DNA of 64,000 nucleotides from Cohnella luojiensis (GTDB taxonomy: Bacteria; Bacillota; Bacilli; Paenibacillales; Paenibacillaceae), in the NCBI RefSeq assembly GCF_004564235.1, contig NZ_SOMN01000007.1, positions 98,938 through 162,937 on the forward strand, read 5' to 3'. A program made the translations under genes and the position numbers. Shown in pieces: positions 26,206-35,546 of this stretch (the first letter of the stretch is position 1; each line of letters starts with the position of its first letter). The notes below the pieces were generated by a model. It did no database searches, was not told the origin of the DNA, and saw nothing but the letters and a program-made list of their open reading frames with translations.

Positions 26206-27562
26206 GTTCACGAGCTCCCTTACGTTGTTTTTTCTCCCTTATGCGCTCTATCAGGAAACGAAAATCGTTCTTATCGTACAGCATTCCGAATAGCCGCACA
26301 TGAAAGACGATTCGCATCGATGCGAGGGTCACGATTAATCGAATGACCGCGCCGATCAGTAAAGCAAGGGCGATTCCGTTCAACCCGTATATCGGGGTAA
26401 AGACGAATAACAAACCGATCGTGATCGCGAGCGCGATCACCTGCCGGATCAACACAAGTCCGGGCCGCCCCATCGCGTTAAACGAAGAGGCCAGAATCCA
26501 TGCGCCCCCTCCGAGAATGCATTCGAAGGAAAGGAGATAGAACGCTTGGCTTGCCGCCAGAAACGGCGCGCCGAACAGAATTCCCATCAGGAATTTGCCG
26601 ATGAACATGCTCGGGATGACGACGATCGTCATGACGATCATCGATAATCGGAATGCACGGCCTACCGTGGCGATGATTGTGTCCTTATCCATCCCGGTTA
26701 CCTTCGGAAAAATAACGTTCGTAATCGCCATTTGAACGACGTTGAACATGCGGGACAGCGCAAAGACGACGGTGTAAAGGCCAAGTTCCTTCGCGGACAA
26801 CATCGATAGAATGATGATTTTGTCGAACTGGGAAGACAGCGTGCCGAGCAATTCAACCCCGAACACCCTGCCGCCGTAACCGAGCAATAACTTAGCCGCT
26901 GCGAGATTCCCTATGCGTTTAAGCTTATTCATTCGATTGACGTCCCATAGACTGCGCGCAGACCAGGTCACGACAAGCACGCTGGTCACCAGAACGACGA
27001 GCACCGCGTAATGCAGGCTTAAATTGCCTGCCGCCCAAAGTCCGAGCAATCCGGCCAGATTGCACAGAGGAACATACAGCCGCACGCCGTTGTAAATCCT
27101 GAAGTGTTCCGTACTCTGCGCCAGCGCCGAGATGAAATTGATGGCGAGCAATATCGGAATCATCAGTACCGTATACCAACGTGCGATTTGAATGACGTCC
27201 GAGGGGTAATTCCCAAGCCAGACCGGAAGCCATATCCAAGCTATGGTACCGGATACGATGCTGACCGATATTTGAAAAAGGAAACCCGCTCTTACGAATT
27301 CCCCTCCTCCGCCTTTGTTTTGCTTCATGTTGTAAATAAGCGAGGTCGGCAGTCCGAAACCGACAACCCCGGCGAGGAGCGTCGGCCAGAAAAGGATGGC
27401 CGAGAACTCCCCTTTGCCGACGACTCCGAACATGCGCGCCGTCACGATAGAGGTCAGAGTGCTGAGCACCATGACCAGAAAGTTAGTCGCGCTCGTTCGA
27501 AGTATCGTTTGAAGGAGGCCGTTTCCTTTCCACGCTCGATGTATCGCTGCCAGCTGTGCCAT
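26189..27562 (-). CDS. Oligosaccharide flippase (Wzx-like, MOP superfamily)
   Basis: 457 residues with about 12-14 membrane helices across the protein and a basic cytoplasmic tail (IREKKQRKGAREHADHS). The N-terminal LLQTILRTSATNFLVMVLSTLTSIVTARMFG-like opening and the GKGEFSAILFWPTLL loop are typical of the PST/Wzx branch. It would flip lipid-linked EPS repeat units to the outer face for Wzy. The ATG is preceded by GGAG at a long spacing of 13 bases. It lies nine bases after the GT2 gene. Confidence 0.88.
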   Translation of the reverse strand: MAQLAAIHRAWKGNGLLQTILRTSATNFLVMVLSTLTSIVTARMFGVVGKGEFSAILFWPTLLAGVVGFGLPTSLIYNMKQNKGGGGEFVRAGFLFQISVSIVSGTIAWIWLPVWLGNYPSDVIQIARWYTVLMIPILLAINFISALAQSTEHFRIYNGVRLYVPLCNLAGLLGLWAAGNLSLHYAVLVVLVTSVLVVTWSARSLWDVNRMNKLKRIGNLAAAKLLLGYGGRVFGVELLGTLSSQFDKIIILSMLSAKELGLYTVVFALSRMFNVVQMAITNVIFPKVTGMDKDTIIATVGRAFRLSMIVMTIVVIPSMFIGKFLMGILFGAPFLAASQAFYLLSFECILGGGAWILASSFNAMGRPGLVLIRQVIALAITIGLLFVFTPIYGLNGIALALLIGAVIRLIVTLASMRIVFHVRLFGMLYDKNDFRFLIERIREKKQRKGAREHADHS

Positions 27563-27571
27563 CGCTTACTT

Positions 27572-28471
27572 TCAACTCCTACTGTTGTAACGCAAGATTC
27601 CGACGAGAGATCCGTTGCGGTAATAGATTTTGACGATCTGCCGGATAAATTTATTGAAATGAAAAATCGAGAGCAGCGACGTTCCGACCGCCTGCAGCAT
27701 TCGGATCATATGTTTCGCTATGGACACGGCGCCTTTATCCTGCATTCTTACCGCGTCGCTTACCCCCTGCCAGAAAATCCGTTTCAAGAACCACTTCTTC
27801 GTCGTCCGCTCTTTCCCGATTTTGTGCTTGACGAGGGCGTAAGAGGAATAGTACACCTTATACTTTTGGCGAAGTCTCGCAATCAATTCGCTTTCTTCGC
27901 TCGACAGCAGATTGCTGCCCACCCTCCCCAAATCCTCGCGAAACGGCTCGAAATGATCGAATACGCTCCTCCGGAAAGCAACGTTCGCGCCGTAGGGAAT
28001 CGCGGGAGAAGGCATTTCCTTCACCCCGCTCGTATAATCTAGAATGGTGAATACCGCGCGATATTCCGCCGGAATCCAATCCGGTTCCCCGGCTTCCCAG
28101 ATGGGATCGATTTTGCCGCCTACGCAGCCGATCGCCTTGTCTCTCTCGAATACGTCCACGATATGCTGCACCCAATGGCTTGAAGCTAGGGCATCGTCGT
28201 CCAGGAAAAGGATATATTCCCCGTTCGCCTCCCTAATCGCCCTATTGCGCGCTACCGACAATCCGAGCTTGCTCTCGAGAATATAGCGAACTCTTGGGCC
28301 ATGCCGTTCCCGCAAGCCGTTTACTATCTCCTGCGTGTTGTCCGTGGACCGGTTGTCGACGACGACGATCTCGATTTCCCTCTTGTCGAAGCTTTGGGTC
28401 AAGACGCTCTCGATCGCCTCGCCCGTATCCTTGGCCCGGTTATGGGTACAGATAGCAACCGTTACCTTCAT
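27572..28471 (-). CDS. Glycosyltransferase family 2
   Basis: 299 residues with a GT-A fold. VTVAICTHNRAKDTGEAIESVL opens the nucleotide-sugar site, EIVVVDNRSTDNT and SVARNRAIREANGEYILFLDDDAL give the metal-binding DDD, and PYGANVAFRRSVFDHF is the acceptor side. It lacks membrane helices and acts at the inner face of the membrane. It adds one sugar to the EPS repeat unit; which one is not readable. It ends 9 bases before the flippase gene and begins 3 bases after the upstream GT4. Confidence 0.9.
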   Translation of the reverse strand: MKVTVAICTHNRAKDTGEAIESVLTQSFDKREIEIVVVDNRSTDNTQEIVNGLRERHGPRVRYILESKLGLSVARNRAIREANGEYILFLDDDALASSHWVQHIVDVFERDKAIGCVGGKIDPIWEAGEPDWIPAEYRAVFTILDYTSGVKEMPSPAIPYGANVAFRRSVFDHFEPFREDLGRVGSNLLSSEESELIARLRQKYKVYYSSYALVKHKIGKERTTKKWFLKRIFWQGVSDAVRMQDKGAVSIAKHMIRMLQAVGTSLLSIFHFNKFIRQIVKIYYRNGSLVGILRYNSRS

Positions 28472-28474
28472 CGT

Positions 28475-29506
28475 TCATCCGCCTCCTTGATAGACGCTCT
28501 TGATCCGCCGGGCGATCGCGCTCCATTCCAATTCCTTAAGCACCTCTTCGTATTTCGGGGCTCTTCCTTCTTTTTTCACGTTCAAGGCCGTTTTCATCGC
28601 GTTCGTAAGCCCGTTGGCTTCGGTCGGATCGTAGCGGACAACCATGTCTTCCTTGAAATATTCATCGATGAAGTCATTGTCCGGCATTACGATCAGCTTC
28701 TTGAACGACAAGCCGAGTATCGCGGAGCCCGAGGTCGTGATCTCCTTATAAGGCATGACCATGACGTCTACCGAGCTGATCAGATCGGCTATCTCGTCGT
28801 TGGGAACGAAGCGTACATCCAAGATGATATTCTCGGTATCCTTCGCTTCCCGCAGGTAAGCCTCCATCTCATGGTCCGCTTTGCCGGCTATGATCAGGTA
28901 GGATTGTTTCGTCTTGATTTCGTTAAAGGATCGGATTAAATCCTCGACGCCTTTGTAGGCTTTGATCGCGCCCATGAACAAATAGACGTCCGCTTCCTCG
29001 CCGATGCCGTATCGTCGCCTGAATTCGATTCCTTTCGGCTTGTACACGCCCAAATAATGACCGTGCTTCACGACGAACAGCTTGCCAGCCGGAACGCCGA
29101 ATTCCGACATGACCTTCCGCTTGATGGATTCGGACGCTACGATCAGCTTGCTGCAAAATCGGCAAATCAGCGTTCGCATGAACCGTTCAAGCTTCCGATG
29201 CTTAGCTTGATGCGGGTACAGATTATGAATCGTCCATACTAGCTGCACGTTTCTCAGCTTTAAATAAAGCATCGTCAGTACGAAAATAAAGGATTTCGCG
29301 ACGAACAGCAGCGGGTTCCGATTCTGGTAAGCGTGATGCATCCAGTGAATGTGGACGATATCCCCCGATCTGGCTTGACCGACCCGCAGCATCAGCTTGC
29401 CATGTTTCAAATCAACGATGTCCAGCCCCTCGCCGCATAGCGAATCCGACAATAAATCATTGTAGAAATTCAGCTCGCTCGATTTCGGCCACATCCATAC
29501 TTTCAT
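28475..29506 (-). CDS. Glycosyltransferase, GT4-like (GT-B fold)
   Basis: 343 residues. The N-terminal half has IVHIHWMHHAYQNRNPLLF with one hydrophobic patch that may dip into the membrane, and VWTIHNLYPHQAKHRKLE. The C-terminal half has LFMGAIKAYKGVEDLIRSF, LIIAGKADHEMEAYLREA and VDVMVMPYKEITTSGSAILGLSF, the retaining GT4 donor domain, although the usual E-x7-E motif is replaced by TSGSAILGLSF. It resembles GumK/EpsF-type enzymes. It acts in EPS repeat-unit assembly. Confidence 0.87.
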   Translation of the reverse strand: MKVWMWPKSSELNFYNDLLSDSLCGEGLDIVDLKHGKLMLRVGQARSGDIVHIHWMHHAYQNRNPLLFVAKSFIFVLTMLYLKLRNVQLVWTIHNLYPHQAKHRKLERFMRTLICRFCSKLIVASESIKRKVMSEFGVPAGKLFVVKHGHYLGVYKPKGIEFRRRYGIGEEADVYLFMGAIKAYKGVEDLIRSFNEIKTKQSYLIIAGKADHEMEAYLREAKDTENIILDVRFVPNDEIADLISSVDVMVMPYKEITTSGSAILGLSFKKLIVMPDNDFIDEYFKEDMVVRYDPTEANGLTNAMKTALNVKKEGRAPKYEEVLKELEWSAIARRIKSVYQGGG

Positions 29507-29539
29507 CGCATTTCACTCCCCGTTCCTCGCTGCGTTTCT

Positions 29540-30112
29540 TCAATGGATTCTGCGAATCCAATCCTCCGGTACATGGATCTCGCGGATGACTCTCGCCGGC
29601 GTGCCGCCCGCCAGCACGTTGTCCGGAATATCCCTCGTTACGATGCTCCCGGCCGCAATAACGGAGTTTTCCCCGATCCTGACGCCGGGCAAGATCACCG
29701 CTCCCCTGCCGATCCAGACATTGGCGGAGATGTCGATCTCCTTGTTAACGGAACGGTCCTCAGCATCTACCGGGTGAAAGTTCGTATCGATAATGTTGAC
29801 CATGGGCCCGATGATGGTATTGCTTCCGATCCGAATCGATTTCGTGCAGCCGATATCGAGGCCATAGTTGAAAAACACGTTGTCTCCGACCCACAGCTTG
29901 GCGTTCTTGGCGACCGAAATGCAGGAGGGGAACTGCTTGGCATAGAAGCTGACGTTTCGCCCGACGATAAACTCTCCTTTGTTCTTGACCGTCAATTTGC
30001 CCGAAATCCGGCCAAGCCTGCCGACGGAATCGGCCTTCAAAGGCAGAATGGCCGCTCCCTTCAGAACGGCAATCAGCTTGCCGAGGCTGATTTGGTTGAG
30101 CTGGATACTCAT
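29540..30112 (-). CDS. Left-handed beta-helix acyltransferase (hexapeptide repeats)
   Basis: 190 residues with imperfect hexapeptide repeats: LWVGDN, IRIGSNTIIGPM, VWIGRGAVILPGVRIGENSVIAAGSIV, then PDNVLAGGTPARVIREI, the hallmark end of maltose/virginiamycin-type O-acetyltransferases. The catalytic His is probably in DTNFHPVD. It likely acetylates an EPS sugar from acetyl-CoA. Its ATG overlaps the preceding stop by one base (TAATG), so it is translationally coupled to the GT4 gene upstream. Confidence 0.88.
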   Translation of the reverse strand: MSIQLNQISLGKLIAVLKGAAILPLKADSVGRLGRISGKLTVKNKGEFIVGRNVSFYAKQFPSCISVAKNAKLWVGDNVFFNYGLDIGCTKSIRIGSNTIIGPMVNIIDTNFHPVDAEDRSVNKEIDISANVWIGRGAVILPGVRIGENSVIAAGSIVTRDIPDNVLAGGTPARVIREIHVPEDWIRRIH

Positions 30113-31230
30113 TATCCCGCCTCCGACTTCAAGTTCCGCGTCAATAACGAATGGTAGGTTTGTTCCACCTTCGCGGCGATCGTCCTCATGTTAAAGTCCC
30201 TCATGACGCTGGCGTAGCCTTGGTTCGACAACTCCTGATGGTTGACCGCTTTATCGTAGACGCTTCTGATCGTCCGGTATAACTCGTCGACGTCCCCGTC
30301 TTTGACGATAAAACCTCCGTTCGTTTCGCGGATGATTTCCGGCGCGCCTCCCGAGTCCGATACGATAACGGGCGTCCGCATAAGCATCGATTCGATAATG
30401 ACTCTGCCGAACGGCTCGTTCAACGAGAAATTAATCGTGAGATCGCACTCTTTCATGACTTCGAGCGGTTTGGCGCTATAGCCGTAGAAGATGACGTTCT
30501 CTTCTAATCCGTAAGCCTTCACTTTTCCGATCAAGTCGTTGTAGTACCCGTCCGACCCGTCGACGGAGGCATCGCCAACGATAAGCAGCTTCCAGTTATA
30601 CCTCTTGTGATCCGCCAGCTTCTTGACGGCTTCGATAACAAGATCGTATCTTTTCCATTCCACTATTCGCCCGAACGTCCCGATTACGAGCGTATCGTCG
30701 TCCATCAAGGTTCGGCTCTTCGCCGCTAAACCCAGTTCCGGATCGACGCCGTTATAGATGATCGTTTTGTTGTCGCCTCGAATGGAATTCGCGACGAAGT
30801 TCGAGATACAGATGACTTGGTCGAAAAACCTTGGCAGCACATGGTTGAACATCCGCAAGTGCGTATGGTCCCTGTGATGCCAGATCAGCTTGCTCTTCAC
30901 CATGTACCGGAGAGGAGCCGTATACCATGGCGCCCGCCATCCGTTGGCATGAATGATCTCGATCCGGTTTTTCTTCACGAATGACCGGATGCGCATCAAG
31001 GTCTCCAGATAGCCAAGGCCGAGTCTTTGCTTGATGCTGTTCAGGCGGAGCGGAAAGTGCTCGTACTCCGTCTTGATTTCGTTCAAATAAGCGGCGTCGC
31101 CCGGGCTTAACAAATAAATCCGGTATTTCGACGTATCCAAGTAGTTGATCAGATGGATCAGGCTTTGCTCGGCGCCGCCTTTCTTATCCGCGTGGGTGAC
31201 AAACAATACGTTCGTTTTTCCATTAACCAT
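30112..31230 (-). CDS. Glycosyltransferase family 4
   Basis: 372 residues. The GT-B fold is clear: VTHADKKGGAEQSLIHLINYL at the N-terminus, IIYNGVDPELGL at the hinge, IGTFGRIVEWKRYDLVIEAVKKL, and the donor-site EPFGRVIIESMLMRTPVIVSDSGGAPEII with the conserved E-x7-E. It transfers a sugar from a nucleotide donor with retention of configuration. It begins one base after the previous gene's stop at 31231 and overlaps the acetyltransferase start by one base. Confidence 0.92.
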   Translation of the reverse strand: MVNGKTNVLFVTHADKKGGAEQSLIHLINYLDTSKYRIYLLSPGDAAYLNEIKTEYEHFPLRLNSIKQRLGLGYLETLMRIRSFVKKNRIEIIHANGWRAPWYTAPLRYMVKSKLIWHHRDHTHLRMFNHVLPRFFDQVICISNFVANSIRGDNKTIIYNGVDPELGLAAKSRTLMDDDTLVIGTFGRIVEWKRYDLVIEAVKKLADHKRYNWKLLIVGDASVDGSDGYYNDLIGKVKAYGLEENVIFYGYSAKPLEVMKECDLTINFSLNEPFGRVIIESMLMRTPVIVSDSGGAPEIIRETNGGFIVKDGDVDELYRTIRSVYDKAVNHQELSNQGYASVMRDFNMRTIAAKVEQTYHSLLTRNLKSEAG

Positions 31231-32400
31231 TTACTGCACCTGCTTTATCGGGTAGATGGGAGTCAACGAACGGATGAAACCGTTCAGCACCTCTTTATGG
31301 TTATAATGCTTGCGCAAGAAATTCTGCGAAGAATCCACCAGCGCTTTGGCTGAATGAGGATTGTCGAACAGGTGCTTGATTTTCCGATAAAATACCTCCG
31401 GATCGTCGGCGATCAGGATGTGCTCGTTGTCCACGAGCCCCGTTCCTTCGTAACCGATCGAGGTGGAGATGACCGGCAAGCCGTTCTGGATCGCCTCGAT
31501 CGTCTTCAGCTTTACGCCGGCGCCGTTACGCATCGGGTTGACGAACAGATAACCGCTCTTATAAATATCGTCCAGGCTCTTCGGCGTATCGTGAACGATC
31601 ACGTTAGTCAGATCGTACTGCTCGAGCCAGCTTAAGCTCATCTTTCTGCTATTTCCGGCCACTATGAATTTGTAGTCGGGTTCCTTGAGCATTAAGGGAT
31701 GAACGTTGGCGAGATACCACTGGATCGCTTCCCGGTTATTCGGCATGAATAACGATCCGATAAACACGACGTTCTTCCGCTGGAAAGTACCCGAACTGAA
31801 ATTACCCAGCGCGACCGGGGGCGGCAAAAATAGGCTTTGCGCCGAAGGATGCCGTCTTTGGAAGGTTTCGAACTCTTTGTTCGAGATAAACAAGTATTTA
31901 TCGACCTTCTCCAGCATTTTCTTCTGCAGCCGGGCGAACTTGCCGCTTTCCATGCGGTAATAGAGCTTGTGAATCACGTTATTAGTGCTTCTGGCAAGCG
32001 CTTTGAAGTAAACCGCCTCGTCATTATGAACCCGTAATATGACGCTGTCGTGCCTAATCTTCGGATTGTCCAGGATCGGATACACATAATCGCCTTCAAG
32101 CAGCACGTAATCGTAATCGCCGTCGATGTCGACATGCCTTAACTCGTCTCTCGACCGCGCCTGCATCGGAGTGGCGTGCATGAAATCCGCCAGTTTGCTT
32201 CTGCGGTCGCAAAGCTTAACTTGCTCGACGTAGGCGCTAACGGCTTCCAAATCCGCCTCGGAAGGCTTCTCTTTGCCGCACACGGCGAGGTGGATCTTCC
32301 AACCGAGCTCCGCCAAAACCTTAATCCTTCCCCATGTATCGACCCTTGCGCCATGATCGGCAGGGTAGGGGAAATCGCTGCAAACAATAAGTATTTTCAT
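31231..32400 (-). CDS. Glycosyltransferase, GT4-like
   Basis: 389 residues. The start MKILIVCSDFPYPADHGARVDTW, the central VVFIGSLFMPNNREAIQWYL, and the C-terminal LFVNPMRNGAGVKLKTIEAIQNGLPVISTSIGYEG belong to GT-B enzymes of the WsaF/TuaH-like GT4 group. A long interdomain stretch (residues ~75-200) includes VLLEGDYVYPILDN. The substrate is unknown. It overlaps the polymerase gene's end by four bases and ends one base before the next GT4 gene. Confidence 0.9.
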   Translation of the reverse strand: MKILIVCSDFPYPADHGARVDTWGRIKVLAELGWKIHLAVCGKEKPSEADLEAVSAYVEQVKLCDRRSKLADFMHATPMQARSRDELRHVDIDGDYDYVLLEGDYVYPILDNPKIRHDSVILRVHNDEAVYFKALARSTNNVIHKLYYRMESGKFARLQKKMLEKVDKYLFISNKEFETFQRRHPSAQSLFLPPPVALGNFSSGTFQRKNVVFIGSLFMPNNREAIQWYLANVHPLMLKEPDYKFIVAGNSRKMSLSWLEQYDLTNVIVHDTPKSLDDIYKSGYLFVNPMRNGAGVKLKTIEAIQNGLPVISTSIGYEGTGLVDNEHILIADDPEVFYRKIKHLFDNPHSAKALVDSSQNFLRKHYNHKEVLNGFIRSLTPIYPIKQVQ

Positions 32401-33719
32401 TTCGCCACCCTCGGTCTATTGGAATGATTGATTTCGTTCTGACCCAGAAAGAAGCTGATAAAGGCGAAGAGCAGCCATACCTCGTATTTGATCTCCAACG
32501 CTACGAAGAGCAGGGAAAGCAAAATAAAAACGAGCGCCAGAAACAAAATAGAGCTGGATTTCACTTTGGCAATCAGATTTCTTGCCATTAGGTAGAAGAA
32601 CGCGACGGAGAAAATCCCCCCGAACATAACCCACTGGAAAAAACCCGATTTGACGCCTAAATTTTCGTCCGAATTCGAATATTGCAAGAGCTCGCCGGCA
32701 TTGATCTGGCCGATGCCGAACGTACGGTAGTAAAATTGCGACATGAGGTTGATCGAGTCGTTCACGTACTTGTCGAAATACATCAAGTAGGCTCCCGTGC
32801 CAACGCCCAGCGGGTTGTGAAGGACCGTAGCCAACGAGATAATGATCGTCCCCATTCTCGTATAGGACGACGTATAGTTCTCGATATCGTTGCTGAACGA
32901 ACTGACAAGCCCCGCCGAAAAATGAGCGACGAAATAATACATGGCCAAGACTACCGACAAGAGCAGAATGAAGTTTTTCTTCTTCCTGAAATCAAGGAAT
33001 TTGACCATCGTGACGACGAGCGTCAGCAAGCTTACGATCAGGAATCCTTTGGATCCCGTAACCAACAAGTAAAACAGAAAGAATCCGGAAACGTACGCGA
33101 TCGATAACGTCTTGGCAAAGCCGCTCAAATACCGGGTTAGATAGACCAATATCGAAGCGTACACGACGATGATGGATCCCGTCGTACTGCTTTCCGAAGT
33201 CAGCAGCCTCACCCTCCAATAAGGATGGCTGCCGGCATGAAGGGAAGCGAGCGCGTTAGGTATGCTCATGAGCTCTAGAATCATAATGATGATTAATAGC
33301 GTAACTACGACGAAGAAGCAGCCATAAAGCGTTTTGTAACTTTTTATTTTCGAGAAAACGAGCTGCATATGCCGGATGTAGAATAAGATCAATATGAAAT
33401 AGATTAGCACCTTCATCGCTTTGCCTAGCAGATTTTCCGAGCCGAAGCTGTAGCTGCCCTGCATGAATTGCACGAAAACGTAAACGATGCTAACGAAACT
33501 CAAATAAAGGATGAAAGCGAACAAATACTTCTGCAGCTTCGAAGCGTGCATCACTTTCTTGTATTTGGCAAGCATCGCTGCTTCGCAAAAAATAAAGAGT
33601 GGAAACAGCACGATCATAGGCGACCTGCCTATTTCGCCGATCGTGTTCACCAGCGGAAAATCTTGATAGACGGTAAGCACCAGCAAGAGAACCAGATATA
33701 GAGGCAAAAACCTAGACAT
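32397..33719 (-). CDS. O-antigen polymerase/ligase-like membrane protein (Wzy)
   Basis: 440 residues with about 11-12 membrane helices and a large outer loop at about 285-350 (SAGLVSSFSNDIENYTSSYTR, NPLGVGTGAYLMYFDKYV, FGIGQINAGELLQYSNSD). The G-x-G loop and the helix pattern fit the Wzy/O-antigen ligase superfamily, which polymerises flipped repeat units on the outer face. Sequence conservation is low in this family, so the assignment rests on topology, loop and position between glycosyltransferase genes. It overlaps both neighbours by 4 and 8 bases. Confidence 0.85.
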   Translation of the reverse strand: MSRFLPLYLVLLLVLTVYQDFPLVNTIGEIGRSPMIVLFPLFIFCEAAMLAKYKKVMHASKLQKYLFAFILYLSFVSIVYVFVQFMQGSYSFGSENLLGKAMKVLIYFILILFYIRHMQLVFSKIKSYKTLYGCFFVVVTLLIIIMILELMSIPNALASLHAGSHPYWRVRLLTSESSTTGSIIVVYASILVYLTRYLSGFAKTLSIAYVSGFFLFYLLVTGSKGFLIVSLLTLVVTMVKFLDFRKKKNFILLLSVVLAMYYFVAHFSAGLVSSFSNDIENYTSSYTRMGTIIISLATVLHNPLGVGTGAYLMYFDKYVNDSINLMSQFYYRTFGIGQINAGELLQYSNSDENLGVKSGFFQWVMFGGIFSVAFFYLMARNLIAKVKSSSILFLALVFILLSLLFVALEIKYEVWLLFAFISFFLGQNEINHSNRPRVAK

Positions 33720-34827
33720 ATCTTTTCACGGAGACGGAGTACCGGTCCGTTGGTTTGCTCGCGGCGGCTTCGTACAGTCTTTCGATTTGACGGTTCATCT
33801 TATCCGAATGGAATTTCTCGTTAAAAATCTTCTCGCCTGCCAGTCCCATCTCTTCCAGCTTGCTTTTGTCCAACCCTCTCATGATGCTAACCAACTCTTC
33901 CTTGTCGTCGAAATCGAAAATATAACCGTTGACTCCGTGCTGGATGATTTCCGGCAGCGCGCCCCTGTTGCTTGCGATAACGGGTTTCTTATTCCGAAGC
34001 GCTTCGATCGCAACAAGGCCGAAACCTTCCCAGCGAGAAGGCACGACGATGGCATCGCAGGCTTTCATGTACCGGTCGATCTCCGAATTGTCCACCCAAC
34101 CGACCTTGACCGCGTTATCCGGAAATTGATATTCTTTTCGGCTTAATACGGAATCGCCGACCAGGTAAAGATTGATCTCCGCGAACTTATTCTCGTTGAA
34201 TACCTCGAGCAGGAGATCGAAGCCTTTCTGCCGGTCGAAGCGGCCAACGTAAAGCAAGTTGATTTTCTCCTTCTTGACCGCGAACGGCGCGAGCTCCGAA
34301 GGGGCGGAATCCGATACCCCGTTATACACGACGACCGATTTCTTGGGCGACATGCCGTAATCCATTGCCATGTTATATTCATGGTTCGAGATATTGATAA
34401 TGTAATCGGTTCGGAGGGACAGCACCTTCTCCACATTGGCGTACAGCTTTCTTTTCCAAATCTGAGTGTCCATTAGAAAAGCCCATCCGTGCGAGCAATA
34501 AATGACAACGGGGCGCTGTTTCTTAAAAAAAAGCAACGTTCGCAGGAAGAAACCCGCGAACGTTCCATGTACGTGAATGATATCCGGATTGATTTCCTTT
34601 ATTTTCTTATTGATCGATTTCATCGTTTTGAGAATGTAGGAAGGTTTCCTCTTGTAAGGGTACATGAACAACCTGTCGGGGCTGATCTGCAATGAATCCC
34701 GGTTGGAGTTCAGCTCGGATACCATCAGATAGATGTCATGGTTATCCGATTGGTACTTCAACACTTCATTTAGATGGGTTTCCACCCCGCCCTTAGTAAA
34801 CTCCGATAGATGAAGAACCTTTGACAT
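33712..34827 (-). CDS. Glycosyltransferase family 4
   Basis: 371 residues of GT-B type. VLHLSEFTKGGVETHLNEVL is the N-terminal acceptor domain, DIIHVHGTFAGFFLRTLL follows, VVYNGVSDSAP is the hinge, LLYVGRFDRQKGFDLLLEVF and VPSRWEGFGLVAIEALRNKKPVIASNRGALPEIIQHG carry the donor site with E-x7-E. Likely the second or third sugar transfer in EPS assembly, given its place directly after the priming transferase. It overlaps the Wzy gene by eight bases. Confidence 0.92.
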   Translation of the reverse strand: MSKVLHLSEFTKGGVETHLNEVLKYQSDNHDIYLMVSELNSNRDSLQISPDRLFMYPYKRKPSYILKTMKSINKKIKEINPDIIHVHGTFAGFFLRTLLFFKKQRPVVIYCSHGWAFLMDTQIWKRKLYANVEKVLSLRTDYIINISNHEYNMAMDYGMSPKKSVVVYNGVSDSAPSELAPFAVKKEKINLLYVGRFDRQKGFDLLLEVFNENKFAEINLYLVGDSVLSRKEYQFPDNAVKVGWVDNSEIDRYMKACDAIVVPSRWEGFGLVAIEALRNKKPVIASNRGALPEIIQHGVNGYIFDFDDKEELVSIMRGLDKSKLEEMGLAGEKIFNEKFHSDKMNRQIERLYEAAASKPTDRYSVSVKRYV

Positions 34828-34850
34828 GATCTCGCCTCCGTTCGCTTAAT

Positions 34851-35546
34851 TTAGGATGCGCCCCTGGAGCTTATAACGGTTACCACCGTTTTCAACATGA
34901 TTTTAATGTCGAACCAAATCGACTTTTTCTCGATATAAGCAATGTCCAGTTCGACCATTTCCTTAAAGCCGATATTATTTCTTCCGCTGACCTGCCACAG
35001 CCCCGTGCAGCCAGGCGTTACGGACAAGCGCTTCTTGTCGTAATTCGTATATCCGTCCACTTCCATCCGAGATGATGGTCTAGGACCGACGAGCGACATA
35101 TCTCCCTTAAGAACGTTGAAAAATTGCGGCAGCTCGTCGATGCTCGTCTTCCGAATGAATTTTCCCACCTTCGTAATACGCGGGTCGTCCTTGATTTTGA
35201 ACATCGCGCCGCTAACGAAATTCTTGTGCAGCACGTCCTTCAGCTTGTCCTCCGCGTCGGTGCACATCGAACGGAACTTGTATATCCGGAAAGGCTTCTC
35301 GTTCTTGCCGACCCTCGTTTGGGAGAAGAAGACGGGCCCCTTGGGGTCCTCCCATTTAATGATGATCGCGACGATGACGAAAAGAGGACTAAGCACGATT
35401 AAACCGAATAGCGACCCGAAAATGTCGATCGTCCGTTTGAGCAGCGAATGCAACGAAAAGACGCGAGGTTTATCTTGCTCTATCGTTACGTTCGAATAAT
35501 ATTCAGAAACGCCCACCACCGCTTCATCTCGATATTGTGGAGTCAT
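34851..35546 (-). CDS. Undecaprenyl-phosphate sugar phosphotransferase (priming glycosyltransferase, PglC/WbaP C-terminal type)
   Basis: 231 residues. A soluble N-terminal stretch of ~30 residues leads into a re-entrant membrane helix (KRTIDIFGSLFGLIVLSPLF), followed by the catalytic core FFSQTRVGKNEKPFRIYKFRSM with the Asp-Glu site in KTSIDELPQFFNVLKGDMSLVGPRP. It is the short monotopic form without the four extra helices of WbaP. It starts EPS synthesis by moving a sugar-1-phosphate from a UDP-sugar onto undecaprenyl phosphate. The ATG overlaps the galU stop by one base (TAATG). Confidence 0.93.
   Translation of the reverse strand: MTPQYRDEAVVGVSEYYSNVTIEQDKPRVFSLHSLLKRTIDIFGSLFGLIVLSPLFVIVAIIIKWEDPKGPVFFSQTRVGKNEKPFRIYKFRSMCTDAEDKLKDVLHKNFVSGAMFKIKDDPRITKVGKFIRKTSIDELPQFFNVLKGDMSLVGPRPSSRMEVDGYTNYDKKRLSVTPGCTGLWQVSGRNNIGFKEMVELDIAYIEKKSIWFDIKIMLKTVVTVISSRGAS

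Noticed and set aside
27104..28042. A 312-codon plus-strand frame across the GT2 and flippase genes
   Set aside because: It spans two well-supported minus-strand genes and their junction and has no signal of its own.
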